NCBI GenBank assembly: GCA_045639325.1
Contig: JAZUCU010000002.1
Location: 1 to 64,000, forward strand
DNA length: 64,000 nucleotides
Source: RGIG8244 sp045639325
Lineage (GTDB): Bacteria; Verrucomicrobiota; Lentisphaeria; Victivallales; UBA1829
Direction: 5' to 3'
In this document: positions 42,896 to 51,564 of the stretch, piece by piece
Layout of the letters: each line of letters opens with the position of its first letter
How positions within the stretch are numbered: the first letter of the stretch is position 1
Notes under the pieces: model-generated
What the model saw: only the letters and a program-made list of their open reading frames with translations
What the model was told of the DNA's origin: nothing
Database searches by the model: none
Program-made: the position numbers and the translations under genes

Positions 42896-42923
42896 AGACA
42901 AAACAAGACCCATTATGCGACGT
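42896..42923 (-). other. Right prophage junction (attR), XerC arm only
   Basis: Minus strand: XerC arm ACGTCGCATAA (42923-42913) identical to the left end, centre TGGGTC, and a degenerate XerD side TTGTTTTGTCT (6 of 11 to the host arm). The centre differs from the left TATATA, so XerCD should not excise the prophage easily. Confidence 0.75.
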
Positions 42924-43046
42924 AATGAATTCTCATAAAACACCCCGTAAAGCCACGAGAGGTAGTGACCCGATCAAGAACCCGGAAGATGGAATATCAG
43001 CGGTCAGAGACGTGTATTATGCAGTTTCGTTTTTTACCAATTTCAA
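42912..43046. repeat. Right copy of 135-bp direct repeat
   Basis: Pairs with 34002-34136, three transitions apart. It lies outside the right junction, in what should be host DNA or the remnant of an older prophage. Confidence 0.95.
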
Positions 43047-43077
43047 GAAATATATTGATAAAATAAGACCGCAATAA
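42925..43077 (+). CDS. Small conserved ORF next to dif (right copy)
   Basis: 50 codons from ATG 42925, starting MNSHKTPRKATRGSD, with the same DGISAVRDVYYAVSFFTNF core as the left copy and a divergent end (YIDKIRPQ). The frame upstream of the ATG is also open but runs through the phage non-coding region. No ribosome binding site is visible. Function unknown. Confidence 0.4.
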   Translation: MNSHKTPRKATRGSDPIKNPEDGISAVRDVYYAVSFFTNFKKYIDKIRPQ

Positions 43078-43124
43078 AAAGTAGAAAATCATCAGGGAAG
43101 GTGTTGTATGATGATAAAAAAAAA

Positions 43125-43706
43125 TCAGACGAGTGTATTGAGGACTTTGGCAAACTCTTCGGGGCAGGTATAGAGATGGGCGTTCCAGCCAAGAGTGGAT
43201 GCCGCTGCAATGTTGTCGGCATTGTCATCAAAATAAGCCGCCGGGACGCCATAGGTGTTTTCAAAGATTTGATAGATTTCTTTCTCCGGCTTCATATAAC
43301 CGGCTTCAAAACTGTAAACGCCTCCGGAGACCAGGTGTCCAAAGCGGTTCTTCCGGACGACCTCATCCAAATGGAGTCTGGATGTATTGGAAAAATAAAC
43401 AAAGCGCAGCCGGTCAGAAAATTCACGGACCACCTGCCCCATTCCGGGAATATCATAACCGATAATCGAATTCCAATATTTGAGAAGTTCTGCATTGGAA
43501 AACTTATGACAGGTTGCCGTCTGAAAATGATCCAGCCAGAGATCGCAGGAAATTTTTCCTTTTTCCAAAAGATTGGAAACGGCCTGAAATTCGGGCGGGG
43601 CGGCATTATCGAATCCTAATGCAGAGAAGAATTGTTTATGGCGAAGTTGTATACACACGCCGCCGATATCAAGAGCAACAATCTTACGTTGTTCAAATGG
43701 AATCAT
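43125..43706 (-). CDS. HAD-superfamily hydrolase
   Basis: 193 residues of the HAD-IA type, as in YihX-like phosphatases. Motif I is IVALDIGGVC, a D-x-G-G-V variant in which the second Asp of DxD is replaced by Gly; motif II is FVYFSNTS; motif III KPEKEIY; motif IV FDDNADNI. The helical cap lies at about 20-85. The missing second Asp occurs in several GGV-type HAD proteins and does not by itself prove inactivity. Its first 14 nt overlap the end of holA, so the two are co-expressed. It is the first gene right of the prophage. Confidence 0.85.
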   Translation of the reverse strand: MIPFEQRKIVALDIGGVCIQLRHKQFFSALGFDNAAPPEFQAVSNLLEKGKISCDLWLDHFQTATCHKFSNAELLKYWNSIIGYDIPGMGQVVREFSDRLRFVYFSNTSRLHLDEVVRKNRFGHLVSGGVYSFEAGYMKPEKEIYQIFENTYGVPAAYFDDNADNIAAASTLGWNAHLYTCPEEFAKVLNTLV

Positions 43707-44832
43707 CGTTGCCCTCCCCTCCCCCGGTAATATTCATGACAAGGGATTCCAATGCGAGTCTGGAATCGATAGAGCCTGTGACCAAAGCCAGGTTTGCCTG
43801 AAGAATATACTGGAAAGCTTTCGCCAGTTCCTTATCGGAGAAGCGTCGCAAATTATTCCAAATCATAAAAGCGCGGTATGGATGTAAAGAGAGCAGGATG
43901 CTGTCTTTTTCGCCCTTATGTGCTTCAGCGAGATTATAAAAGAAATCCGCAGATGCGCGATCCGGGATCTGAAAACGGGCGGCTTCGGAGCGGATCGCAG
44001 CAAGACGTTTGAATTCAGAATTTACGGCACCGACAAGGGCAATTTCCGCATTGGTGGAGGCACCGCGTTCCTGCATCATTGTTTCCATAATACCGGGGAT
44101 CAATTCCAATGCTTTTGCAGGATTTTTCTCTGCCAAAGCACTGGAGAATTCCCAGGATAGAGTTTCATCACTGCGGGAACAGATTTCCCGGCAATCGGCA
44201 AGGGTAATGCGCTGATTTTCACCGGTATAAGATACAAGTTTTTCGATTTCCGACTTTAAGGAACCGGCATCGCCGCCGGCAATTTCCGCCAGATAAGCAG
44301 CCGCATCGTCATCCATACGCTTGCCGGTTTCGCTGACTGCTTCCCGGATGCGGCGCATGAGAACGGCTGCCGCACCTTTGGCTTTCGGGTCCGCTTTATC
44401 GAACCATTCGACTTTACCACCGGATTCCTCGCAAACTTTTTCGCAAAGTTTATAGAAAGCCTTCCGTCGATCCAATCCGATGGCATCAATAATCAACACC
44501 ACATCTTTCGGCAAACCATCTTTGAGGAATGCGGAAAGACGATCGATGCGGGAAGGTACTTTCTTTGGCGTCTTTTCTGCAAAGGCATCATCAAATTTAT
44601 TGAAATGTTTCAACCAGATCATTTTCTGTGGAGAAAGGAACGGGGGCGTTTCCAACGAATCAATGAGACGGTCGAGGGTAACGGTAAAGCGTTCGCCTTC
44701 CGTATCACCGCGAATGATCTCAAGATCCGGGTTTTCCTCCGGATTTTCACCGCAAAGGGAACGGACAAGAACTCCGGCACGTTCTTTTACCAGAAATTCC
44801 TCGTTCCCGCCGATCAGATAAAAACATCCCAT
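43693..44832 (-). CDS. holA: DNA polymerase III delta subunit
   Basis: The 379-residue clamp-loader subunit opens the beta clamp. The order of segments fits HolA: N-terminal CFYLIGGNEEFLVKERAG, the middle KDVVLIIDAIGLDRR region, SETGKRMDDDAAAYLAEIAGGDAGSLKSE-type helical lid (family pattern GxDxxxLxxEIEKL, here GDAGSLKSEIEKLVSY), and a C-terminal alpha-helical collar. A degenerate Walker A is normal for delta. It lies 21 nt after the M42 peptidase gene and overlaps the HAD gene. Confidence 0.85.
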   Translation of the reverse strand: MGCFYLIGGNEEFLVKERAGVLVRSLCGENPEENPDLEIIRGDTEGERFTVTLDRLIDSLETPPFLSPQKMIWLKHFNKFDDAFAEKTPKKVPSRIDRLSAFLKDGLPKDVVLIIDAIGLDRRKAFYKLCEKVCEESGGKVEWFDKADPKAKGAAAVLMRRIREAVSETGKRMDDDAAAYLAEIAGGDAGSLKSEIEKLVSYTGENQRITLADCREICSRSDETLSWEFSSALAEKNPAKALELIPGIMETMMQERGASTNAEIALVGAVNSEFKRLAAIRSEAARFQIPDRASADFFYNLAEAHKGEKDSILLSLHPYRAFMIWNNLRRFSDKELAKAFQYILQANLALVTGSIDSRLALESLVMNITGGGEGNDDSI

Positions 44833-44853
44833 GATAATTCAATCCGTATCCGA

Positions 44854-45927
44854 TCAATCAATTCCGGGACGGAACTGTTCATCGCCTTTGAATGTCAGAA
44901 TGGTTTCCGCAATCAACTGAGATGCGGCATAAGCATCGCGCAGGTCGCAAACTTCAACCGGTGTGTGCATGTAACGGTTGGGAATGCTGAACAATGCGGT
45001 GGCAATACCGGCACGCTGCATCTGAATGGCAGCAGTATCGGTTCCGCCTGTGGAACGGTGACCCGTTTCCAACTGATACGGAATTTTCTTTTTATCGCCA
45101 ACCTTCATGATCCGTGCAAGCAACGGCGGGTTGTTATCGGCATTGCGGGTCAGACCAACCCCCTGCCCCATGGTCAGAGTTCCATACTGATCTGCACTGA
45201 TACCCGGGACTTCGGTTGCAAAACCCACATCGACTGCAAAACCGACTTTGGGGTTAATGCCGTGGGCACTGACAATTGCGCCGCGTGTACCCAATTCTTC
45301 CTGAACGGTACCGACACATGCGACACCGACTTTGACTTTTTTCTTTGCCAGAATACGGAATGCTTCAGCAATGACAAAGGCACCGATTTTGTCGTCAAGC
45401 GCTTTGGACATAATCCGGTTTTTGGAAAGCATGCGGTAATTTGCACGGAATGCCACGGGGTCGCCGGGAGTAATTATTTTCTGTGCTTCTTCCTTGCTTT
45501 CGGCACCGATATCGATCCACATATTTTTGAATTCGGGAACGGTTTTACGTTCTTCAGGAGTCTGGAGATGAATGGGTTTACGTCCAATCACGCCGGGGAT
45601 ACGGCCTTTGGATGTAATAACTTCCACTTCAATACCGGGGACCGTCATCACATCGACGCCGCCGACAACGCGGAAAGAAAGCAGACCTTCGTCCATGATA
45701 TTGACGACCTGGAACCCGATTTCGTCATAGTGTCCGGCAAGCATGACCTGGAACGGATGCTCCGGATTCAAGCGGGCGATGGTATTGCCCAACACATCGG
45801 TTTCGACTTTATGTGCAAAGGGTGTCAAATAATTACGGAACACTGCCGCCTGTTCGACTTCGAATCCGGAAGGACCGGATGCCATGAGGAACTCTTCGAG
45901 AAATTTCAAGCTGTCTGCTGCGTACAT
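44854..45927 (-). CDS. M42 family metal-dependent aminopeptidase
   Basis: 357 residues from ATG 45927, selected because AGGAGATG lies just upstream; the longer frame adds 19 unsupported residues. M42 enzymes are large self-compartmentalised aminopeptidases in the cytoplasm. All expected metal and catalytic residues are visible: His in AGHYDEIGF, Asp in MSKALDDKIGAF, Glu pair in TVQEELGTRGA, Asp in FAVDVGFA and His in RYMHTPVEV. It heads the holA-HAD operon, a combination without obvious functional link. Confidence 0.9.
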   Translation of the reverse strand: MYAADSLKFLEEFLMASGPSGFEVEQAAVFRNYLTPFAHKVETDVLGNTIARLNPEHPFQVMLAGHYDEIGFQVVNIMDEGLLSFRVVGGVDVMTVPGIEVEVITSKGRIPGVIGRKPIHLQTPEERKTVPEFKNMWIDIGAESKEEAQKIITPGDPVAFRANYRMLSKNRIMSKALDDKIGAFVIAEAFRILAKKKVKVGVACVGTVQEELGTRGAIVSAHGINPKVGFAVDVGFATEVPGISADQYGTLTMGQGVGLTRNADNNPPLLARIMKVGDKKKIPYQLETGHRSTGGTDTAAIQMQRAGIATALFSIPNRYMHTPVEVCDLRDAYAASQLIAETILTFKGDEQFRPGID

Positions 45928-45956
45928 AGTTACATCTCCTAAGTTAAATCTCCTGT

Positions 45957-45984
45957 AATATAGTTGCAGTTTCATCATATTCAA
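45957..45984 (-). promoter_or_regulatory. Promoter of M42-holA-HAD operon
   Basis: Minus strand: TTGAAT (45984-45979), 16-nt spacer, TATATT (45962-45957). Confidence 0.5.
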
Positions 45985-46061
45985 TAGCGGACTTTGAAAA
46001 AAATCAAAAAAGTTGAGTTTACAATATTGTATATTAATAAAGAAAAAGAAGAAACTGGCTC

Positions 46062-46089
46062 TTGAATTTGCTGTTTTGACATTTATATT
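46062..46089 (+). promoter_or_regulatory. Promoter of the RTX surface protein gene
   Basis: Plus strand: TTGAAT (46062-46067), 16-nt spacer, TATATT (46084-46089). Start of transcription near 46096 leaves a leader of about 23 nt with a GAAAGG site. Confidence 0.5.
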
Positions 46090-46118
46090 ACATTATGATA
46101 ATAAACGAAAGGTGCTCT

Positions 46119-49100
46119 ATGGAACAGGATAACAAATCTGATTATACATTGGTGGCAGCCAACAGCAATGCATCCCTGCCCGATGCATTGCAGAAATTTT
46201 ATGATGCATTTAAAGACAAAACTCCCGGCGATTTCATTTGGGGTGGAGGAACCGGCGTTGACAATTTGGCTTTCGGTCCGGTCACCATTACAGTTGACAA
46301 TGTACGTGTGAGTATTGTAAGAACAAACGACTACGAAACGACAACTGTAAAAAATATGGAATTGATCGTCATGCAGGGGTACGCACAAGCCGTCTTCTTC
46401 GATCGTTTCTACGCTTCCTGTGTTATGATTGGCAAAGCTTCTACAGTAAATCCCGATGATATCACTTCTGTTCTCACGTATACGTTCATGACAAAAGAGG
46501 AACGCCAAGAGCTTGAGTTTGGGAAAATCGAAAAAGCGAAAATCGACCCCACTTTTTATACTCAAGTCCAGAATGATCCTATCAATGATGCCAAGAACAC
46601 AAACGGTATTTATATCCTCTCAAATCGTTCAACAGATCCTTCAAATGTCAGCTTCAATACGGTGTTTCAAGGAGTTGGGATCGCTGAATTTTCCGACAAT
46701 CCGGCATTAGGTCTTGCCGTTGCGGTCAGTGCAAATATCAATACGTTTACCTCTGCAATGACATTTACTGTCGGTGCCAGCATTCGCTTGGGATCCAGCA
46801 AGCGTTTTTCCGCCGCCGGAGAAATAGGACTCCTCAACGGAAAACTTAATGCAATCGGATTTTCTGTCGGTGGAAAAATTCAAATCTCGCCGGTGGTAAG
46901 TATTACGAAGCTCAGCTGCAGTGTCAAAGGTTTTCAGGAGCCAAAACTCGCTGTCGGTGTAGGCGGCGGTATGGCAATCGGTTCAGAGGTTTCAGTACCG
47001 GAAGGACTTGGTACACTTCAAAAAGCTCTTTTCCCCAATAACACCTCTTTTGTTCCCCTTCAGTTAAATGTCCGGGGAGATATGAACCCGGCGCATAATT
47101 ACTATTCTTTGTCAGGGGAAGGAAAACTCTTTGGTGTTATTTCTGTATCCGCTGCCTTTGCATACGATGACGGCGACATAAAAGCGGAAGTAAAAGCCGG
47201 ATTGGTCTGCAACAGTTTCCTGAACGGTTCTCTTTCTGCCACCTTCAATATGAAACAGGATAACTGGAATTTGCATTGTAATTTCAACTGTTCCGTGTCC
47301 GTTGATATTTGGAATTTAATAGGCGTTTCAGTAAGGGGTAATCTTAATGTTCTGCTGAATTCTCAGGATTATACCTTGGCAAACAGACGTTATAACAGAA
47401 AAGATCTGACGATCTCCGTGGACGGCATGGCGACACTCAAGGTACTTTTCAGTTTTTCTGTCTCTGTGCATAAAACATGGGTCTTCAATTTGAGCAATAC
47501 ACCGCTGGCATCCAGGGAGCGGCTGATGACTTCCATCTCTGCCGGTGATATGTCTGTCCTTGAAAATGTCTCGGATGTGTTGGTTTGCGAAAGCAAAGAT
47601 CTCACAGAAAATGAAGCTCCGCTTCTTCGTTTCCGCAACAGCAGCAATGTCATTGATACCAAAAGCTGGCAGATCGACGAACAATGCAGTGAATCCGGAC
47701 TTGTCACGATCCAGGTCGTTGCAGAATATACTCTTGCAGACAGCAATTGGCGACTCACTCATAACAACGGAGAAACAATTACCGTTTATACTGCGGAAAA
47801 TGCCGGAAATGTCGTGACGGTTAAGGAATTTACCCATAATTACTACGAATTGCTGTTGGATACGCCGGATGCCGGTAACTGGACCCTTGAACTCCTGGGT
47901 GACAGCCAAAACAGCGGTGGTATTTATATGAACGCATTGCAGGATGAAAAGTTTGTAACGGAACTGGAAATCCTTGAACAGACAGATACCGCAATCAAGT
48001 TCCGTTATACTGCGGTTACCGGTTCCAAAGACGACACCACCGTGATACGTCTTTTTGCAGAAGAAATTTCAACGGAGCCTGGAGCCGATCCTTATTCCGG
48101 CATCATTGCTTATCTGGAAGAAACAGACAACGGTGAGTTTATCTGGGAAATTCCGGAAGAATTCCGCCATAACGCGCAATACCGTTTTTATATTTCTGCC
48201 GCAAGTTCCAATGCCGGAAGTATAGCAGAAAGCAATGAGGTGGAAGTTTTTCTCGCCCGGCAGGATGCAGAGTTGGAATGTTCCTGGGAATTGGCTTACA
48301 ATGCAGATAACACCGATACGGTTACCGCTTATATCACCATTACAAACACCGGTGCTGAAAGTACTGCGTTCCAATGGGAAATATTGGATTACACCAATAA
48401 TAATTCTATTGATGACGATAACAGTTATTACGGCAATACCTCCAATATAGCCGAAGTGCTTGCTTCCGGCAGCGGTATTGAGATCAAAGGGAACTCAAGC
48501 GTTACGCTTCAGGCCGTGATTACTGTCACAGACGAATTGCGGGACAATCCCTCAAGTTTGTATCTCTCTGTTACGCAGGAAACGGATCTTGATGGTGTTT
48601 CGGTGAAAAACAATGAGGAGGAAAGTACCTTCGCCGATGATACGGATGAAATCCTGTTTACTGCAATGAAATCGGAAAATTGCCAAAAGCAAACGATTTC
48701 CTGGCAGGCTGTTGAGGGTGCCGTTTCATATGTCTTGCATTATGCATTGGAAGGCGATTGGGAAACAGGCGGTGTTTATGTAAACAACATTCAAAACACC
48801 TCTTATGTTTTGAGTGTTACTCCCGGTGAATATGCTTACCGCGTCATTGCCATCGGCAGCGACGGCAAAGCCATTGGTTCATGGAGCGAAGAACAGGAAA
48901 TTGATGTATTGTTCCATGACGAACAGACACTTAATATTACTGCAAATACCAGTTCTGCACGCAGTCAGGTCTTTTCTTTGAATGACGGATTTTACAATCT
49001 GAACGGTATTGATCTGCAGAACTTTACCGGTTCTTTAACACTCATCCGCAATGATTTGGTCAAAGTAGGCGAAGAGAATGACAGCATCATTGTCGAACAG

Positions 49101-51461
49101 AAAGAAAATGATATCTTCACTCTGACAGTTGTCAACGGCGTATTGAAAAATCCCATATCAGAAATTCTGTTGGATCACGGCGATTATTTCTGGGAATGGA
49201 TAAGAGCAGAAAATACCAGCTCCGCTTATGATATTACGCTTGAACTTTCCGGCGAGGTATTTTCCATGGAACAGAAAGACCGTGAAATCATTTCCGTCGG
49301 AGATGATCCGGATGACATGTATCTGGTTGAAGGCGTTTATACTGAAATTCTTGAGGGGGAAGTCGGCTTCTGCAATAAAGATGCCGTCTATGAGTATATG
49401 ACTGATGACGGCGGGGAACTCGCCATTACAATCAAAAGCGGTACCGTATTTGAGTCCGATGTCAAACTCAACATCTATGTTCAGAACAGTGCTGACGGTG
49501 AATATGACTGCATCAAGACTTTGACTGTAACCAGCGGAAAATACACGGCAGATACTGTACTTTTTGAACAGTTGTCGATCAAAAACAATTTCTATGTTCA
49601 AGTTGCATCTCCGGATGACGGTGCAGGAAAATATAATACCGATTACAGTTTTGAGTTAAGTTTTGATATTTTTGAAGACAACGTTCAAAACAAGGATATT
49701 CTGGTAGTCAATGGGGAAGCGATCCACGACTGGATCGGATTCCGCAATGAAGCACACAGTTATCTGCTGCAAATCAAAACAGCAGACCGTTACGCCATCC
49801 GTCTGCAGGGCGATGCATATGATGCAATTCTCAAAATTTGCGAAATGAATGGCACTGTTATTGAAGAAAAACAAATCGAAACAAACGGAACTGCTTACAT
49901 CGACAATATTTATCTCGAAAGCGGCAACTATTTTGTCACGGTGGACTCCATCGACAAGGGCGAAGGTCAGTTCAATTCGGATTACGTTTTGAGCGCATCT
50001 GCACTGCAAACACTGTATCCGTTGATTGATAACAGCGACGACACCCGCGAGTTGGCATCGATTAAAAACAGTACAGCATTTGACACCACCATTGAAAACT
50101 GGGTAGGATCAGGAGACAGTGCGGACTTCTTCAAATTCACTCTTCCTGCAGAAAATCCGCAGACCGTTTCACTTATCCTGACCGTTGATGCACAAACGGC
50201 ACAGGCGGTAAAAGACGGATCATTGCAAATAAACTGCTGTGATCGATTCGGTGAGAAACTGGAAATGGTTGCATTGTCCGATGGAAAATGGCATATTGAA
50301 ACGGATCGCATTGATCAGGATATCTATATCGGTATTCAGTGTGCTTCTCCGGTTGAAGATCTGCCTTACTCCTTTATGGTATCAAAAACGGTTTCCCCGG
50401 GCAACCTTTCCGGCAGTACTGAAGGCGTAAGCTGGGATGCCGTTCCCGGTGTATCAAAATATATTGTGGAATATTCGCAGGATAATTTTGCAAATGTAAT
50501 CCGTTTGGAAACCCTTTCCAATAAAGTTGATTTCTTCGATTTACCTGCCGGTGTCTGGCAATGGCGGGTGAAAGCCATTGGCGAAGGACTTTCCAATGAG
50601 GAGCAATTTATTGCAAACGGTAATCTTGCGGTAGAAAAATTTATTTCAGAAGCAAACGGCAATACCGATATGTTCTTTGCCAAGGCATCCGGCAAATGGA
50701 AGTCCGGCTACGTGGCACAGCACTCCGGCAATCACTCCAATTGGAGCGGGACAAATGAACAGGTCGCTCTTACTGGAAAAAATATACTGGCAGATATTTT
50801 CGAAGGCTCAACAGATGCTAATATTCTGCTGATGACCGATGATGTCAATGGCGATGCATTGTTTGTGGATGATATTTACACCGCTCTGCCCGGCACGGTT
50901 GCAGAACAACAAGCCCGCATCGCTCAAATCAATGAAATCCGTGCCGGACTTGGCGATGATGTTATCGATATGACCAGTCAGCGTTTCGCTTATATTGGAG
51001 ACGGCGTCAAAATCTACGGCGGTCTTGGTAACGACACCATCTGGGCAAATAATGGCAGCAACACACTCTTTGGTGATGCCGGCAATGACCGGATTATCGG
51101 TGGCGTAAATGCCGATATCATCATCGGCGGCATTGGTAATGACCGGCTCCATGGCGGTGGCGGAGATGATATTTTCACATTCTGCAACGACTGGGGTATT
51201 GATATTGTCGAACAGTTGAATGGCGGAAAAGTCACGCTCTGGCTGGAAAGCGGTTCCATGGAAAATTGGGATACAGAAACAACCACTTACAGCGATGGCA
51301 TAAATGTAATCAAAGTTCAGGGCGTTAAGAATTCCGATATTACCATCTGCTTCGGCGATAACGGAACAAGTCAATATGATACGCTGGCAAACATGGGGGC
51401 ATTCCGTGATTATGCATCGGAAATGCTTTATGAAGATGTGACCAAAGGTCTCCTTGCATAA
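46119..51461 (+). CDS. Giant RTX-type surface or secreted protein with FN3-like and PPC-like domains
   Basis: About 1780 residues from ATG 46119 (GAAAGG upstream); an ATG eight codons earlier lacks a site. No Sec signal is present. The first 470 residues are beta-rich and not recognised. Later come fibronectin III-like units (SWQAVEGAVSYVLHY, SWDAVPGVSKYIVEYS) and segments resembling bacterial pre-peptidase C-terminal domains (WVGSGDSADFFKFTL). Near the C-terminus are RTX calcium-binding nonapeptides: GGLGNDTIW, GDAGNDRII, GGIGNDRLH, GGGGDDIFT. RTX repeats plus lack of a signal peptide point to type I secretion. Transporter genes are not in the window. Target unknown. Confidence 0.8.
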   Translation: MEQDNKSDYTLVAANSNASLPDALQKFYDAFKDKTPGDFIWGGGTGVDNLAFGPVTITVDNVRVSIVRTNDYETTTVKNMELIVMQGYAQAVFFDRFYASCVMIGKASTVNPDDITSVLTYTFMTKEERQELEFGKIEKAKIDPTFYTQVQNDPINDAKNTNGIYILSNRSTDPSNVSFNTVFQGVGIAEFSDNPALGLAVAVSANINTFTSAMTFTVGASIRLGSSKRFSAAGEIGLLNGKLNAIGFSVGGKIQISPVVSITKLSCSVKGFQEPKLAVGVGGGMAIGSEVSVPEGLGTLQKALFPNNTSFVPLQLNVRGDMNPAHNYYSLSGEGKLFGVISVSAAFAYDDGDIKAEVKAGLVCNSFLNGSLSATFNMKQDNWNLHCNFNCSVSVDIWNLIGVSVRGNLNVLLNSQDYTLANRRYNRKDLTISVDGMATLKVLFSFSVSVHKTWVFNLSNTPLASRERLMTSISAGDMSVLENVSDVLVCESKDLTENEAPLLRFRNSSNVIDTKSWQIDEQCSESGLVTIQVVAEYTLADSNWRLTHNNGETITVYTAENAGNVVTVKEFTHNYYELLLDTPDAGNWTLELLGDSQNSGGIYMNALQDEKFVTELEILEQTDTAIKFRYTAVTGSKDDTTVIRLFAEEISTEPGADPYSGIIAYLEETDNGEFIWEIPEEFRHNAQYRFYISAASSNAGSIAESNEVEVFLARQDAELECSWELAYNADNTDTVTAYITITNTGAESTAFQWEILDYTNNNSIDDDNSYYGNTSNIAEVLASGSGIEIKGNSSVTLQAVITVTDELRDNPSSLYLSVTQETDLDGVSVKNNEEESTFADDTDEILFTAMKSENCQKQTISWQAVEGAVSYVLHYALEGDWETGGVYVNNIQNTSYVLSVTPGEYAYRVIAIGSDGKAIGSWSEEQEIDVLFHDEQTLNITANTSSARSQVFSLNDGFYNLNGIDLQNFTGSLTLIRNDLVKVGEENDSIIVEQKENDIFTLTVVNGVLKNPISEILLDHGDYFWEWIRAENTSSAYDITLELSGEVFSMEQKDREIISVGDDPDDMYLVEGVYTEILEGEVGFCNKDAVYEYMTDDGGELAITIKSGTVFESDVKLNIYVQNSADGEYDCIKTLTVTSGKYTADTVLFEQLSIKNNFYVQVASPDDGAGKYNTDYSFELSFDIFEDNVQNKDILVVNGEAIHDWIGFRNEAHSYLLQIKTADRYAIRLQGDAYDAILKICEMNGTVIEEKQIETNGTAYIDNIYLESGNYFVTVDSIDKGEGQFNSDYVLSASALQTLYPLIDNSDDTRELASIKNSTAFDTTIENWVGSGDSADFFKFTLPAENPQTVSLILTVDAQTAQAVKDGSLQINCCDRFGEKLEMVALSDGKWHIETDRIDQDIYIGIQCASPVEDLPYSFMVSKTVSPGNLSGSTEGVSWDAVPGVSKYIVEYSQDNFANVIRLETLSNKVDFFDLPAGVWQWRVKAIGEGLSNEEQFIANGNLAVEKFISEANGNTDMFFAKASGKWKSGYVAQHSGNHSNWSGTNEQVALTGKNILADIFEGSTDANILLMTDDVNGDALFVDDIYTALPGTVAEQQARIAQINEIRAGLGDDVIDMTSQRFAYIGDGVKIYGGLGNDTIWANNGSNTLFGDAGNDRIIGGVNADIIIGGIGNDRLHGGGGDDIFTFCNDWGIDIVEQLNGGKVTLWLESGSMENWDTETTTYSDGINVIKVQGVKNSDITICFGDNGTSQYDTLANMGAFRDYASEMLYEDVTKGLLA

Positions 51462-51481
51462 AAAACATTCATTCAAACAAT

Positions 51482-51531
51482 AAAAAATCCCGCTGAAACG
51501 GCGTTCAAACTGTTTCAACGGGATTTTTATT
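51482..51531. terminator. Bidirectional rho-independent terminator
   Basis: 15-bp stem AAATCCCGCTGAAAC (51485-51499) with GTTTCAACGGGATTT (51512-51526), one mismatch, 12-nt loop, and a T-run on both strands. It serves the RTX gene and the hydrogenase operon. Confidence 0.85.
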
Positions 51532-51564
51532 TATACCGGCATTGCTGCCGGTACGAGAATCATC

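Larger units (their letters stand above)
34003..42912 (-). mobile_element. Inovirus (filamentous phage) prophage integrated at dif
   Basis: An 8,910-bp unit lies between two copies of the XerC arm. It holds the full filamentous phage set: Rep (40126-41202), ssDNA-binding-like protein, small membrane proteins, pVIII-like coat, pIII-like adsorption protein, pVI-like protein, Zot/pI and secretin/pIV, all on the minus strand in canonical order. A two-gene accessory module lies on the plus strand. No integrase, transposase or Xer gene is encoded, which fits host XerCD integration as in CTXphi. All core frames are open except the coat gene start, so it may be active. The genes are AT-rich relative to the host flanks. 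Confidence 0.92.
42477..42924. other. Phage non-coding region with hairpins and attachment sites
   Basis: No credible gene. It is GC-rich relative to the phage genes, with alternating purine-pyrimidine tracts (42588-42625), a hairpin AAGCCGG/CCGGCTT (42655-42673), a small hairpin GCTGC/GCAGC (42680-42694), then an inverted dif-like site, a strong 11-bp stem and the right junction. It probably holds a replication origin as well as attP. Confidence 0.65.
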
